From Solibacillus sp. FSL H8-0538 (GTDB lineage Bacteria > Bacillota > Bacilli > Bacillales_A > Planococcaceae): a stretch of 64,000 nucleotides of DNA. This document shows positions 17,944 through 27,918 of the stretch, piece by piece (position 1 is the first letter of the stretch; each line of letters starts with the position of its first letter). The stretch lies in the NCBI RefSeq assembly GCF_038003525.1, contig NZ_JBBOPI010000001.1:2845001-2909000 (forward strand). Reading direction: 5' to 3'. The translations under genes were made by a program, and so were the position numbers. The notes under the pieces are model-generated. The model ran no database searches. It was not told the DNA's origin and saw only the letters and a list, made by a program, of their open reading frames with translations.

Positions 17944-18531
17944 TTATTCAAAAACTGTGATCGATTCAATTTTAACATCTTCTTTAGGTTTATCGCGCAT
18001 ATCTTTAGCAACGTTCGCAATATTGTCAACAATGTCCATACCTTCAACAACTTGTCCAAATACAGTATGTTTGTGATCTAACCAAGGAGTACCACCATTT
18101 TCAGCATATGCTTTAATTACTTCTTCTGGGTATCCAGCTTTCTCCATTTGACGGATCATGTCAGGTGAAATGTTTTTCATTTGCACGATAAAGAACTGAG
18201 AACCGTTTGTGCCTGGACCTGCATTCGCCATTGAAAGTGCGCCGCGTAAGTTAAATAAATCTGAATGGAACTCATCTTCGAAAGAACTACCCCAAATTGA
18301 TTCGCCGCCCATACCTGTACCAGTTGGGTCGCCACCTTGGATCATGAAATCAGTAATTACACGGTGGAAAATAATACCATCATAATAACCTGATTTTGCG
18401 TGACCTAAAAAGTTCTCAACTGTTTTAGGAGCCTGCTCAGGGAAAAGCTTGATTTTAACTGAACCCATTGTTGTGTTCATTTCAACTAATACTTCACCAG
18501 GATTTAATTCTGTCGTTAACTGTGGAAACAT
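17944..18531 (-). CDS. ppiB: Cyclophilin-type peptidyl-prolyl cis-trans isomerase
   Basis: The 195-residue cytoplasmic cyclophilin retains the active-site segment [14 protein letters not shown] (catalytic Arg), NGSQFFI, and the Trp in [13 protein letters not shown] that binds the inhibitor cyclosporin. It is longer than the 143-residue B. subtilis PpiB because of an insert of about 30 residues ([19 protein letters not shown]) before the Trp loop and an N-terminal extension. It speeds proline isomerisation during folding. SD aaggagaga precedes the ATG. Confidence 0.94.
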   Translation of the reverse strand: MFPQLTTELNPGEVLVEMNTTMGSVKIKLFPEQAPKTVENFLGHAKSGYYDGIIFHRVITDFMIQGGDPTGTGMGGESIWGSSFEDEFHSDLFNLRGALSMANAGPGTNGSQFFIVQMKNISPDMIRQMEKAGYPEEVIKAYAENGGTPWLDHKHTVFGQVVEGMDIVDNIANVAKDMRDKPKEDVKIESITVFE

Positions 18532-18721
18532 ATTTGTCTCTCCTTTTGTTCAATAAGTGGATTTTTGAGGGTATATATACTTAGATTAAGTCGTTTCTAT
18601 ACCTCGTAACAGTGTACCATATGATGACTATTATCTGCTAATCACACATGCCAATACTTTCTTCGAATACCGAAATAAGTTATACTAGACGGATGTAATT
18701 TTTAATACTACTTGGAAGAAT

Positions 18722-19948
18722 GTGATTTTTTTGCAAAACAAACGACATAACTTTTTCATCATTTTGGTCGCAAATTTTATTGTTGCTGCATCCGCAACAA
18801 TGATAATGCCTTTCTTATCATTATATATTGATACACTTGGCGATTTCTCAGAAATATTTGTACAAAAATGGGCAGGCTTAATTTTTGCCGCGACATTTAT
18901 TACAGCCTTTCTTATGTCACCGATTTGGGGGCGCATAGCAGATAAGCATGGCTTTAAACCGATTATGATTATTAACTGCTTCGGTATTGCAACGAGTATT
19001 TTCTTAATGGGCTATGTGCAAACCGTGGAGCAGTTTTTCGTATTGCGCCTATTGATGGGGGTTGTTACAGGTTTTATTCCAACATCGATTGCCTTCATTA
19101 GTAAGCATACACCAAAGGAAATTGCTGGGAAGACACTTGGTACGTTACAAATGGGCAGCGTCGGGGGGTCTCTTTTTGGACCGGTTATTGGTGGTGCGTT
19201 AGCTGATGCAGTTGGTTTTCAATATACGTTTATTTGTACAGCTATTGCCATTGCCATTGCCGCCATTATTATTATAATCGGTATTCATGAACCTAAAATT
19301 ATTCAAAAGAAAAAAAGCGCTGTCTATTCACGCAAGAATGTTATTTGGGCGATTTTCCATCATCGCCTTATTTTGAACGTCATGCTTGTGACCAGTTTAA
19401 TTCAAATTGGGAACTTTAGCATTCAGCCGCTGCTGTCATTATATGTTTCACATTTAACGACGTCTCAGGAAGTCGCTTTGCTCGCAGGTATTACCTTTAG
19501 TGCAGCAGGTCTAGGTAATATTGCATTTGCGCGCTTTTGGGGCAGGCTTAGTGACAATATCGGCTACGAAAAGGTATTGACCTATTTACTGCTTAGCTGC
19601 GTGATTTTTATTATTCCGCAAGCATTCGTCACCGATTTATGGCAGCTAATCATTTTACGCTTCATTTTCGGCATTGTATCAGGCGGGTTAATTCCAGTTA
19701 CGTCGGCCCTCATCCGACGTGAGGCAGCAATTGAAGTACAGGGGGAAATTATGGGCTACAACCAAAGCTTCCGATTCTTTGGTAATATTATCGGACCTGT
19801 ACTCGGCGGTATTGTTAGCGGCTACGGTGGCATCCATTCTGTTTTCTATACAACGGGCTTGCTTTTTTTAATTGCTTTTATCGTTGTCTATTTCATTCGG
19901 AAATTACCGAAACAATATATGGATGATGTATTGAGGGAACACGTGTAA
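18722..19948 (+). CDS. MFS drug-efflux-type transporter
   Basis: A 408-residue MFS protein with 12 hydrophobic segments. The first-half loop motif is SPIWGRIADKHGFKPIM, with RLLMGVVTGFIPTSIAFISK and LFGPVIGGALADAVG in motif C position, which is typical of DHA1 drug:H+ antiporters such as MdtG/NorA. The substrate is unknown. The GTG at 18722 lies only 3 bases from the SD ggaag; the TTG at 18731 is an alternative start. A TATACT -10 lies at 18681. Confidence 0.83.
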   Translation: MIFLQNKRHNFFIILVANFIVAASATMIMPFLSLYIDTLGDFSEIFVQKWAGLIFAATFITAFLMSPIWGRIADKHGFKPIMIINCFGIATSIFLMGYVQTVEQFFVLRLLMGVVTGFIPTSIAFISKHTPKEIAGKTLGTLQMGSVGGSLFGPVIGGALADAVGFQYTFICTAIAIAIAAIIIIIGIHEPKIIQKKKSAVYSRKNVIWAIFHHRLILNVMLVTSLIQIGNFSIQPLLSLYVSHLTTSQEVALLAGITFSAAGLGNIAFARFWGRLSDNIGYEKVLTYLLLSCVIFIIPQAFVTDLWQLIILRFIFGIVSGGLIPVTSALIRREAAIEVQGEIMGYNQSFRFFGNIIGPVLGGIVSGYGGIHSVFYTTGLLFLIAFIVVYFIRKLPKQYMDDVLREHV

Positions 19949-20017
19949 ACAAAGCTATCTGTTCATGTGTGTTTGTGATAATCTTTCATCATGAAGTGTT
20001 TTTTTGGAGGAATATAA

Positions 20018-21868
20018 ATGAAACAAATCGTAGGCTACCTACTGATTATATGTTGTGTTCCGGTGTTGCTCTATTTTGGCAATGAACTTTGGAATGAAGT
20101 CGCAACAGTCAAGAAATATGAACAGAAAATTGAACAATCAATTGTACTTCCAGAGGTTCAAGCTCAGCTACCGGTTACACTCATTGACTCAGCGGGTGAA
20201 GTATTTAGTGAAGAGTATGTTGAATGGGCACAGCCACTGCCGATCAACAAAATACCGAAGCTTGTTAAGGAGTTATTTTTACTAAGTGAGGATGAAGATT
20301 TTTATTCGCATATCGGCTTTGATGTAAGTGCAATCGGGCGTGCAGTCGTAGCTAATTCCTCCGAGCAATCGATTCAGCAAGGTGGTAGTACAATTACTCA
20401 GCAGCTCGTGCGTATGCGTTACCTCTCTGAAGAGAAAACATACGAACGTAAGTTAATGGAGTTATTTTATGCCTATGAACTAGAAAAAAAATATGAGAAA
20501 GAAACGATTTTAGAAATGTACTTGAATGAAATCTATTTCAGCAATCAAGTGTATGGCATCGCTGGGGCTGCAAGTTATTATTTTAATAAAGAGCTTACTA
20601 GTTTAACATTGGCGCAAACTGCCTTTATTGCAGCCATTCCAAACAACCCGTCGTTATATGATCCACTTAATAACTTTGACAATACAAAAAAACGGCAGGA
20701 ACGCTTAATTGATAAACTAGCTGAACATGAAGTCATTTCGCTTGCAGAGGCAGAGACACATAAAGCTGAAGCAATTACGCTGTCAATTAAAAATAAAATA
20801 CAAAAATACCCGACCTATAGTACTTATGTGTTACAAGAAATGAAATGGTTAGTGGCAGCTCAGGACGGCTTTGACGAACAACTAGCAAATGCCCAAACAG
20901 AAGAGGAAAAAAAACAATTGCAGAGCACATTACAAGATAAAATCAATCAATTATTGCAAACTGGAATTATTGTTTACACAGCGTTAGATGCCCAAAAGCA
21001 AGAACAGGATGAGGAGCAGATTAATTCGCTTTTAACCGTAAATGATCTGCAAGCAAGTGCGACTGTTATTAATAATACAACCCGAGAAATTGTGAGCTTA
21101 TACGGGGGGAAAAATTACGAGAAATTCGATTTACATCGCGCATTCCAAACACCACGGCAGCCTGGTTCTTCATTTAAGCCTTTAGCTGTTTACGCACCTT
21201 TTTTTGAAACGACGACAAATACAGCGAATTCGACTGTCAGCGGTGGCCATTACTGTGTTGGCAACTTCTGCCCGCAAAACTATGGTGGGGGCGTTTATGG
21301 TAACGTCTCGATTTCAACAGCGTTTAAATATAGCTACAATACAAGTGCGCTTCGTCTATACGACACAGTTGGCAACGACACGGCATTCAGCTATTTAGAC
21401 CGCTTTACTTTCCGTTCGCTTGTAGAAGGTGATCGTACATATGCTGCTGCACTTGGAGGACTCACATACGGTGTCACTACACTAGAAATGACGGATGCCT
21501 ATTCAAGTTTTATTGATGGCATGTATACACCAGCTCATAGCATTCGGAAAATAACAGATTTAGCTGGTAATACACTATATAGCTGGCCCACTGAGCGGGA
21601 GGAAATGTGGTCCCCTTCGACCGTGAAAACGATGCGTTCCTTATTAAATGATGTTGTTCGTAGCGGCACTGGGGCTGGATTATATAGCAGTTCTTCATAT
21701 ATTGGTGCGAAAACGGGAACAACGAATGATTATAAAGATTTCTGGTTAGCTGGATTAACCGATGACTATACCGCTGCCGTTTGGGTTGGTTATGATAAAC
21801 CGCGCTCGATGCAATCGCTTGAAAGGGCACGTATTCACTTCTCCATCTTCAATGCGATTATGAATTAA
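20018..21868 (+). CDS. Class A penicillin-binding protein (transglycosylase/transpeptidase)
   Basis: A 616-residue bifunctional cell-wall synthase. It has one N-terminal membrane anchor (4-25) and a GT51 domain (about 70-240) with catalytic Glu in SEDEDFYSHIGFD and the motif GGSTITQQLVR. The transpeptidase domain (about 335-615) has SSFK (catalytic Ser), SYN (in YSYNTSA) and KTGT (GAKTGTTNDYKD). It polymerises and crosslinks peptidoglycan outside the membrane. It is much shorter than PonA and lacks a C-terminal extension, resembling the PbpF/PbpG size class. SD ggaggaa precedes the ATG. Confidence 0.92.
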   Translation: MKQIVGYLLIICCVPVLLYFGNELWNEVATVKKYEQKIEQSIVLPEVQAQLPVTLIDSAGEVFSEEYVEWAQPLPINKIPKLVKELFLLSEDEDFYSHIGFDVSAIGRAVVANSSEQSIQQGGSTITQQLVRMRYLSEEKTYERKLMELFYAYELEKKYEKETILEMYLNEIYFSNQVYGIAGAASYYFNKELTSLTLAQTAFIAAIPNNPSLYDPLNNFDNTKKRQERLIDKLAEHEVISLAEAETHKAEAITLSIKNKIQKYPTYSTYVLQEMKWLVAAQDGFDEQLANAQTEEEKKQLQSTLQDKINQLLQTGIIVYTALDAQKQEQDEEQINSLLTVNDLQASATVINNTTREIVSLYGGKNYEKFDLHRAFQTPRQPGSSFKPLAVYAPFFETTTNTANSTVSGGHYCVGNFCPQNYGGGVYGNVSISTAFKYSYNTSALRLYDTVGNDTAFSYLDRFTFRSLVEGDRTYAAALGGLTYGVTTLEMTDAYSSFIDGMYTPAHSIRKITDLAGNTLYSWPTEREEMWSPSTVKTMRSLLNDVVRSGTGAGLYSSSSYIGAKTGTTNDYKDFWLAGLTDDYTAAVWVGYDKPRSMQSLERARIHFSIFNAIMN

Positions 21869-21869
21869 C

Positions 21870-22019
21870 TGTGTATTCACGCCCGTTTGCACTCGGGCAA
21901 GCAGCTTGCGAGCCCGTAGCGAAAGTTTACGCTCCACCACTTTCGCCCGAGGGAAGACCTCGAGCGTGTGGCGAGAATGCCTAGATGTTACTAAAAAATT
22001 TCACCTTCTTATCCACAAA
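21870..22019 (+). repeat. Family A repeat, copy 4 (variant), with perfect DnaA box
   Basis: It shares gcaagcagcttgcgagcccg and gcctagatgtta with the family, but the outer arms have changed. It ends in TTATCCACA (22009-22017), which is more like the family B tail, so it may be an A/B hybrid. Confidence 0.65.
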
Positions 22020-22056
22020 AAAAGGTTTGAGCCCCCTAGCTCAAACCTTTTTTTGT
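22018..22056. terminator. Bidirectional terminator between PBP and yufK
   Basis: Perfect arms aaaggtttgag / ctcaaaccttt with T-runs on both sides, between convergent genes. Confidence 0.9.
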
Positions 22057-22619
22057 TATTTAGCGAATGGTAAACTCGCTAAAATACCGTTATACAATTT
22101 AAAGATCGCGTAGATGACTAGCGTTAACAACATTGACCACATTAAAATTTCAAAGAATATTAATCCAATCATGCCACTAAAAGACATGAAATGACTCATT
22201 TTATACACGATATAAATGAAATAGATAAATACCGTTGCTATAAGAATAACTACAAGCACGATAATCGACTGAATCCCCATCACCGACGCAAAAGCACCAA
22301 AGAAGAAAATCACATAGCCACCGCGCGCTACACTAATCGTCTCCCCTGCCTTGTCTTTAGAAAAAAACAACATACCTAGTTCGTGGATTGTTTCTCCAAT
22401 TAATTTTAGTGCAGAAAATAACATAAAAAAGCATAGCGCAAAGACAATTAGTAAGACAAAGCGTAGTTCAATATCTGATAAAAACTCGCGCATTCCACCA
22501 TAGACACCAATCGCCCGAAACAACTCGAGCGATTCCGTTACAGCAAAAATCCCGAATGTTAAACTAAATAATACAATTGTGAAAAGTGGTAAATAACCAT
22601 ATAAATATGGATTTTTCAT
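22056..22619 (-). CDS. yufK: YufK-like integral membrane protein (DUF5366)
   Basis: The 187-residue protein has five or six hydrophobic segments, starts MKNPYLYGYLPLF and contains ALKLIGETIHELGMLFFSKD and IFKLYNGILASLP, as in B. subtilis YufK. Function is unknown. In B. subtilis it also lies near the mrp cluster. It is divergent from mrpA, sharing a 167-bp region that contains a palindrome and a promoter for mrp. Confidence 0.8.
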   Translation of the reverse strand: MKNPYLYGYLPLFTIVLFSLTFGIFAVTESLELFRAIGVYGGMREFLSDIELRFVLLIVFALCFFMLFSALKLIGETIHELGMLFFSKDKAGETISVARGGYVIFFFGAFASVMGIQSIIVLVVILIATVFIYFIYIVYKMSHFMSFSGMIGLIFFEILMWSMLLTLVIYAIFKLYNGILASLPFAK

Positions 22620-22696
22620 AAACTTTTTTTACTCCAAACATTTTATTTCCTACATATTTATAATAGCTAAATTGTATCATCGGTTGCAATAGTAGA

Positions 22697-22718
22697 AATG
22701 CATACATAGGTATGCATT
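22697..22718. promoter_or_regulatory. Palindromic operator candidate in front of mrp
   Basis: Arms aatgcatac / gtatgcatt with a 4-base centre (perfect 9-bp arms). It covers the position of the -35 for the TATAAT at 22735, so a bound protein would block or replace RNA polymerase contact. The regulator is unknown. Confidence 0.5.
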
Positions 22719-22734
22719 CAAATTAAATATAAGG

Positions 22735-22740
22735 TATAAT
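22735..22740 (+). promoter_or_regulatory. -10 element of the mrp operon promoter
   Basis: Perfect TATAAT, about 47 bp before the TTG start of mrpA. The -35 region is poor and overlaps the palindrome at 22697-22718, which suggests that activation or alternative recognition is needed. Confidence 0.5.
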
Positions 22741-22786
22741 TATTATTATTCACTGTATTAACTTGCATTACGGAAGGAGGATTATC

Positions 22787-25204
22787 TTGATTCAAGTTTT
22801 AACTATTTTCATTCCGGTTATTGCGGCAATTTTAATTCCTTTATTATTTAAAACTGTACGTAGTATTCATACCGGTTGGTTTGTGTTAATTGTACCAATA
22901 CTGTTGGCCACATATTATGCAACTTTTGTAGCAAGCATTGCAAATGGTGATACGTTTATTCAACAATTTGATTGGATACCATCACTGAATATCGCATTCG
23001 TTTCGTATCTAGATGGACTAAGCTTACTGTTCTCTCTTCTCATTACAGGAATCGGCGCACTCGTAGTTTTATATTCCATCTTTTATTTAGACAAAACGAA
23101 GGAACAGCTACATAATTTTTACATTTATTTACTGATGTTCATGACGGCAATGCTTGGCGTTGTGCAGTCAGATAATATGATGACCCTTTATTTATTTTGG
23201 GAGTTAACATCGATTTCGTCATTTTTGCTTATTGGTTATTGGTTTAATCGTGACAAATCTCGTTTTGGCGCGTTGAAGTCCATGATGATTACCGTTGCGG
23301 GCGGTTTAATGATGCTTGGAGGCTTCGTGTTACTAGCCATTATGGGTGGTACATATTCGATTCGTGAGCTTGTCCAAAATGCGCCACTACTAGTAGAACT
23401 AGATTATTTTGTATTTGCACTAGTATTAGTGTTACTCGGCGCATTTACAAAATCTGCACAGTTTCCTTTCTACATTTGGTTACCCGATGCTATGGAAGCA
23501 CCTACACCTGTCAGTGCGTATTTGCACTCTGCCACAATGGTTAAAGCTGGTATTTATTTAGTTGCTCGCTTTACGCCGATTTTTGCGGCTAACGAAGTTT
23601 GGATCTGGCTCGTAACGGGCATTGGTTTACTGACTTTATTCTGGGGTTCTTTCTTTGCTGTAAAACAAACTGATTTGAAAGGTATATTAGCGTTTTCTAC
23701 GGTTAGTCAACTCGGTTTGATTATGTCCATGCTTGGCGCTGGTGCTATCGCCTATCATGTAGACGGCGCGGAAAATACGGTATTTAAATATGCCGCTTTT
23801 GCAGCGATTTTCCATCTTATTAATCACGCTACTTTTAAAGGCAGTCTCTTTATGATTGCTGGAATTGTCGATCATGAAACAGGGACGCGTGATATTCGTA
23901 AGCTTGGCGGCTTAATGAGCGTTATGCCACTTAGCTTTACTGTCGCTCTAATTGGTAGCTTCTCTATGGCTGGTTTACCACCGTTTAATGGTTTCTTAAG
24001 TAAAGAGATGTTTTTAACTGCAATGCTGTCGATTAAAGAGTTCGAATTATTCGAATATGGTACTTATGGCATTATATTCCCTATAATCGCTTGGATCGCT
24101 AGCGTATTCACGTTTGTGTATAGCTTCTATTTCGTATTTAAAACATTTACAGGTAAGCTTCAGGCAGAGCAATTGCCGAAAAAACCACATGAGGCACCGA
24201 TTGGCATGCTCATTTCACCGATCATACTTGCGGTATTTGTTATTACGATTTTCTTTATTCCAAACGTGATTGGTGATACATTCGTGAAACCAGCCGTTGC
24301 TGCGATTCAGCCATTTCTTTATAACGCACCAAACGAAGTTGATGTGCATATCGCAGCTTGGCATGGGGTAAAAACAGAGCTATTAATGACAATTGGTATT
24401 ATAGTGCTTGGCTTGGTACTGTTCTTGACACTTGCAAAATGGCAAAAGGCGTACCTTGTTATTCCAGCAAAATTATCACTAAATGCACTTTATGATTTCA
24501 TAATGGATTCTGTATTAGACCGCGGCATGAACCGCTTCTCGAAGCTTTATATGACGGGCTCTATTCGTCAATACTTAACGTATATGCTTGGCTCCATTGC
24601 AGTCATTGTAATCGGAACGCTATTTATTAAAGATGCGTTTAAGCTAACATTTGATGGCGGTACACCGATTCAACTGTACGAACTTACATTACTCATTGTT
24701 TTAATAATTGGTACATTAACCACATTACTAGCTAAATCACGCTTAACGGCGATTATTGGCTTAGGTGCAGTGGGCTATACTGTCGCATTGTTTTTCGTTA
24801 TTTTCAACGCACCAGACTTAGCTCTAACACAACTCGTTATTGAAACGATTTCTGTCGCATTATTTTTACTCGCTTTCTATCATTTACCGAAGCTTGGCAA
24901 AGTAGAGGAACGTGTTCGCTTCCAACTTGGACGTGCAGCTGTATCAATTGCAGTCGGTGCGATGGTAACACTTCTTGCTTTGTCTGCACATTCACAAAAG
25001 ATGATTCCGTCCATTAAGACGTACTACGAGGAAACGGTGTACTCTCTTGCAGGTGGCGGAAATATCGTAAACGTTATTTTAGTAGACTATCGTGGCTTCG
25101 ATACATTATTCGAAATTACGGTACTTGGCATTGCTGGAATGGGCATTTACGGAATGATTAAGCTTCGTTTAAGTAGAAAGGAGAAAACAAATGAAAACGA
25201 ATAA
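22787..25204 (+). CDS. mrpA: Na+/H+ antiporter subunit MrpA
   Basis: The 805-residue protein is a fusion of a complex I NuoL-like proton channel and a C-terminal MrpB-like region. Key features are MMTLYLFWELTSISSFLLIGYW (conserved Glu in TM5), KSAQFPFYIWLPDAMEAPTPVSAYLHSATMVKAG, and HATFKGSLFMIAG. Mrp complexes expel Na+ in exchange for protons and support growth at alkaline pH and in salt. A TTG start is used; it follows a strong SD (ggaaggagg) by 6 bases, and upstream in-frame codons lack one. First gene of seven. Confidence 0.95.
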   Translation: MIQVLTIFIPVIAAILIPLLFKTVRSIHTGWFVLIVPILLATYYATFVASIANGDTFIQQFDWIPSLNIAFVSYLDGLSLLFSLLITGIGALVVLYSIFYLDKTKEQLHNFYIYLLMFMTAMLGVVQSDNMMTLYLFWELTSISSFLLIGYWFNRDKSRFGALKSMMITVAGGLMMLGGFVLLAIMGGTYSIRELVQNAPLLVELDYFVFALVLVLLGAFTKSAQFPFYIWLPDAMEAPTPVSAYLHSATMVKAGIYLVARFTPIFAANEVWIWLVTGIGLLTLFWGSFFAVKQTDLKGILAFSTVSQLGLIMSMLGAGAIAYHVDGAENTVFKYAAFAAIFHLINHATFKGSLFMIAGIVDHETGTRDIRKLGGLMSVMPLSFTVALIGSFSMAGLPPFNGFLSKEMFLTAMLSIKEFELFEYGTYGIIFPIIAWIASVFTFVYSFYFVFKTFTGKLQAEQLPKKPHEAPIGMLISPIILAVFVITIFFIPNVIGDTFVKPAVAAIQPFLYNAPNEVDVHIAAWHGVKTELLMTIGIIVLGLVLFLTLAKWQKAYLVIPAKLSLNALYDFIMDSVLDRGMNRFSKLYMTGSIRQYLTYMLGSIAVIVIGTLFIKDAFKLTFDGGTPIQLYELTLLIVLIIGTLTTLLAKSRLTAIIGLGAVGYTVALFFVIFNAPDLALTQLVIETISVALFLLAFYHLPKLGKVEERVRFQLGRAAVSIAVGAMVTLLALSAHSQKMIPSIKTYYEETVYSLAGGGNIVNVILVDYRGFDTLFEITVLGIAGMGIYGMIKLRLSRKEKTNENE

Positions 25205-25613
25205 TGTTATTTTGCAGTTCACTGCGAAAATCGTCTTTTTCATCATTTTCTTCTTCTCGATTCATATTTTCTTCGCTGGTCACTACACGCCTGGCGGAGG
25301 ATTTGTCGGAGGATTATTGGCATCTAGTGCCGTTGTGCTTTTAGTAATTTCCTTTGATTTAAAAACAGTGCGTTCAATTTTACCGTTTAACTTTATGTTC
25401 GTAACTGCTACAGGGTTAATCTTAGCGTTATCAACTGCAGCGTTTCCGATGTTTGTAGGCAAGCCATTTTTCACACATTTCTTTGATTATTTCACATTGC
25501 CAATTATCGGAAAAACATCACTTCATACAGCTGCACTTTTTGATTTAGGCGTATTCTTGGTTGTTGTCGGAGTTACGATGACCATTATTCAAACGATTGG
25601 AGAAGATGAATAA
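25191..25613 (+). CDS. mrpB: Na+/H+ antiporter subunit MrpB
   Basis: 140 residues with four membrane segments and the MrpB pattern FFAGHYTPGGGFVGGLLASSA. It overlaps mrpA by 14 bp with its own SD (aaaggag). It is required for assembly of the Mrp complex in characterised species. Confidence 0.95.
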   Translation: MKTNNVILQFTAKIVFFIIFFFSIHIFFAGHYTPGGGFVGGLLASSAVVLLVISFDLKTVRSILPFNFMFVTATGLILALSTAAFPMFVGKPFFTHFFDYFTLPIIGKTSLHTAALFDLGVFLVVVGVTMTIIQTIGEDE

Positions 25614-25954
25614 TGGAAATAGTGATGGCATTTGTGTGTGGCTTTTTATTTATGGCTGCCATTTATTTAATTTTATCGCGTAGTTTGCTGCGTATTATTA
25701 TTGGGACAGGTCTTCTGAGTCATGGCGCTCATTTGCTCATTTTAACAATGGGTGGACTTGGTGGTACTGCGCCACCCGTTTTATCTGAAGGGGTAACAGA
25801 TTTTGCAGACCCTCTCCCGCAAGCACTTATTTTAACAGCGATTGTTATATCCTTTGGTGTTACAGCCTTCTTCCTAGTACTAGCTTATCGCGCGTATCAG
25901 GAATTAAATACGGATGATACAACATTAATGAAAGGAAGTGACGAGGATGAGTAA
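25613..25954 (+). CDS. mrpC: Na+/H+ antiporter subunit MrpC (NuoK-like)
   Basis: 113 residues, three membrane segments, homologous to complex I subunit NuoK: LSRSLLRIIIGTGLLSHGAHL and DPLPQALILTAIVISFG, which carries the pattern expected of MrpC. Translationally coupled through a TAATG overlap with mrpB. Confidence 0.95.
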   Translation: MEIVMAFVCGFLFMAAIYLILSRSLLRIIIGTGLLSHGAHLLILTMGGLGGTAPPVLSEGVTDFADPLPQALILTAIVISFGVTAFFLVLAYRAYQELNTDDTTLMKGSDEDE

Positions 25955-27437
25955 CTTCCTGCTACTACCGATTATTATTCCATTTTTCTTCGGTATGATC
26001 TTAATGTTTTTCCAAAAAAACATTCATTTTCAGCGTAAACTCACATTACTTGGCTTACTCGTTGCAACTTTTTGCGCGTTTATACTAATCGTCGATGTGT
26101 ATAATACGGGTATTAAAGTGTTAACGTTCGGTAACTGGCCTGTTCCATTTGGAATTACGATGGTGGCGGACGGCGTTTCAACACTGCTTGTTTTTACAAC
26201 ATTAGTAATCGCCTTCTTCGTTGTTTGGTATGCGTTTGAATCCATTGGCAAAGAGCGCGAGAAATTTTTCTTCTATCCGGGTATCATGCTTATTATTACT
26301 GGGGTAAACGGCGCCTTCACAACGGGCGATATTTTTAACCTTTTTGTATTCTTCGAAGTATTATTAATGTCTTCTTACTTGCTCATTGTTTTAGGTGGCG
26401 AAAAGGCACAGCTTCAAGAGTCCATTAAGTATATTTTAGTAAATGTTATTTCTTCAGCATTATTTGTTATTGCTGTTGCTTACTTATATTCAGTCGTAGG
26501 TACATTGAATATGGCGGATATTTCAGTTAAGATTGCGGATATTAATCAGCCTGGAATTATTACGACGATTGCTGTACTATTCCTAATGGTATTCGGACTT
26601 AAGGCGGCGATTTTCCCGCTCTACTTCTGGCTACCTAGCTCATACGCAGCACCACCAATTCCCGTACTTGCACTATTCGGGGCACTGTTAACAAAGGTCG
26701 GTATTTATGCGATTACACGTACATATACGTTATTTTTCGTACATGAAGCATCATATACGCATGAATTACTCCTTATTTTAGCGGTAATTACGATTGGAGC
26801 GGGCTGTATTGGTGCACTCGCAACATTCGATGTGAAGCAAATTATTATTTACAACATCGTCATTGCAGTTGGCGTTATTTTATTCGGAGTAGCACAAATG
26901 AATACAGTTGCTCTACAAGGTGCTATGTTCTATTTAATACACGACATGATTATTAAAGCGGCCTTGTTTATGCTAGTTGGCATTGTCATTTACGTAACGG
27001 GTACAACCAATTTGCGTAAAATGGGCGGGCTTATGAAGCACTACCCCGCACTCGGTTGGTTTTATTTAATTGCAGCATTCGGTTTAGCTGGTATTCCACC
27101 GCTTAGCGGCTTCGTTGGTAAGCTTCTTATTGTTCAAGGTGGTTTTGCTGCCGGTAATATTTGGAGCAGCTTATTCATTTTAGCTTCTAGCTTACTCGTA
27201 TTACTTTCGGTCATTCGCATTTTCGTCTATGCCTTTTGGGGTGAGGGCGGTCAGCTTGAGCCGAACGTTAATAAACAATCGTATAACCGTTTATTTTATC
27301 CAACAGCGATTTTAGTCGTTATTTCAATCGCTTATGGTGTCGGATCTGAATGGATTACACCCTTTATGGATAATGCAGCAAATGTACTTAGCAACCCATC
27401 TGTCTATGTGGATGCTGTTATGAAAGGAGGAGAATAA
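25947..27437 (+). CDS. mrpD: Na+/H+ antiporter subunit MrpD (NuoM/N-like)
   Basis: 496 residues and 14 membrane segments. Complex I antiporter-like features include FNLFVFFEVLLMSSYLLIV (conserved Glu), KAAIFPLYFWLPSSYAAPP (conserved Lys) and IHDMIIKAALFMLVG. It forms a proton channel with MrpA. The ATG at 25947, overlapping the mrpC stop, is preferred to the GTG at 25938 because aaaggaag is then correctly spaced. Confidence 0.95.
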   Translation: MSNFLLLPIIIPFFFGMILMFFQKNIHFQRKLTLLGLLVATFCAFILIVDVYNTGIKVLTFGNWPVPFGITMVADGVSTLLVFTTLVIAFFVVWYAFESIGKEREKFFFYPGIMLIITGVNGAFTTGDIFNLFVFFEVLLMSSYLLIVLGGEKAQLQESIKYILVNVISSALFVIAVAYLYSVVGTLNMADISVKIADINQPGIITTIAVLFLMVFGLKAAIFPLYFWLPSSYAAPPIPVLALFGALLTKVGIYAITRTYTLFFVHEASYTHELLLILAVITIGAGCIGALATFDVKQIIIYNIVIAVGVILFGVAQMNTVALQGAMFYLIHDMIIKAALFMLVGIVIYVTGTTNLRKMGGLMKHYPALGWFYLIAAFGLAGIPPLSGFVGKLLIVQGGFAAGNIWSSLFILASSLLVLLSVIRIFVYAFWGEGGQLEPNVNKQSYNRLFYPTAILVVISIAYGVGSEWITPFMDNAANVLSNPSVYVDAVMKGGE

Positions 27438-27438
27438 T

Positions 27439-27918
27439 ATGGCGTTACAACTAATATTAAACTTCTCCCTCGCCTTTCTTTGGATGTTCTTGTCCGATAA
27501 TTATACAGCTAGCGGCTTCATTATCGGCTTTTTACTCGGGATGCTAAGTGTTATCTCGATGCGTCGCTTCTTCCCAGGACGTCTTTATACAGGGCGTATT
27601 TGGGCGATGATTAAACTTACAATCTTATTTTTGAAGGAATTAGTGTTAGCGAATGTCGCGGTGCTTAAGGTTGTTTTAAAACCAAAGCTTGATATGGCAC
27701 CTGCCTTCTTCAAATATGAAACAACATTAACGAGAGAATGGGAAATTACGCTACTTTCAAGCTTAATTACCTTAACACCAGGAACGGTTGTTGTGCATAT
27801 TTCCGATGACTCAAAATACTTATTTGTCCATGCAATTGATGCTGCGGATGTAGAAGGTACTATTCATTCCATCCGTGATTCATTTGAAAAAGCAATTTTG
27901 GAGGTGAGCCGCGCATGA
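27439..27918 (+). CDS. mrpE: Na+/H+ antiporter subunit MrpE
   Basis: 159 residues with hydrophobic N-terminal segments (SLAFLWMFLSDNYTASGFIIGF), then a soluble domain with LTREWEITLLSSLITLTPGT and VHAIDA, the family signature. SD ggaggag lies before the ATG, one base after the mrpD stop. Confidence 0.95.
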   Translation: MALQLILNFSLAFLWMFLSDNYTASGFIIGFLLGMLSVISMRRFFPGRLYTGRIWAMIKLTILFLKELVLANVAVLKVVLKPKLDMAPAFFKYETTLTREWEITLLSSLITLTPGTVVVHISDDSKYLFVHAIDAADVEGTIHSIRDSFEKAILEVSRA

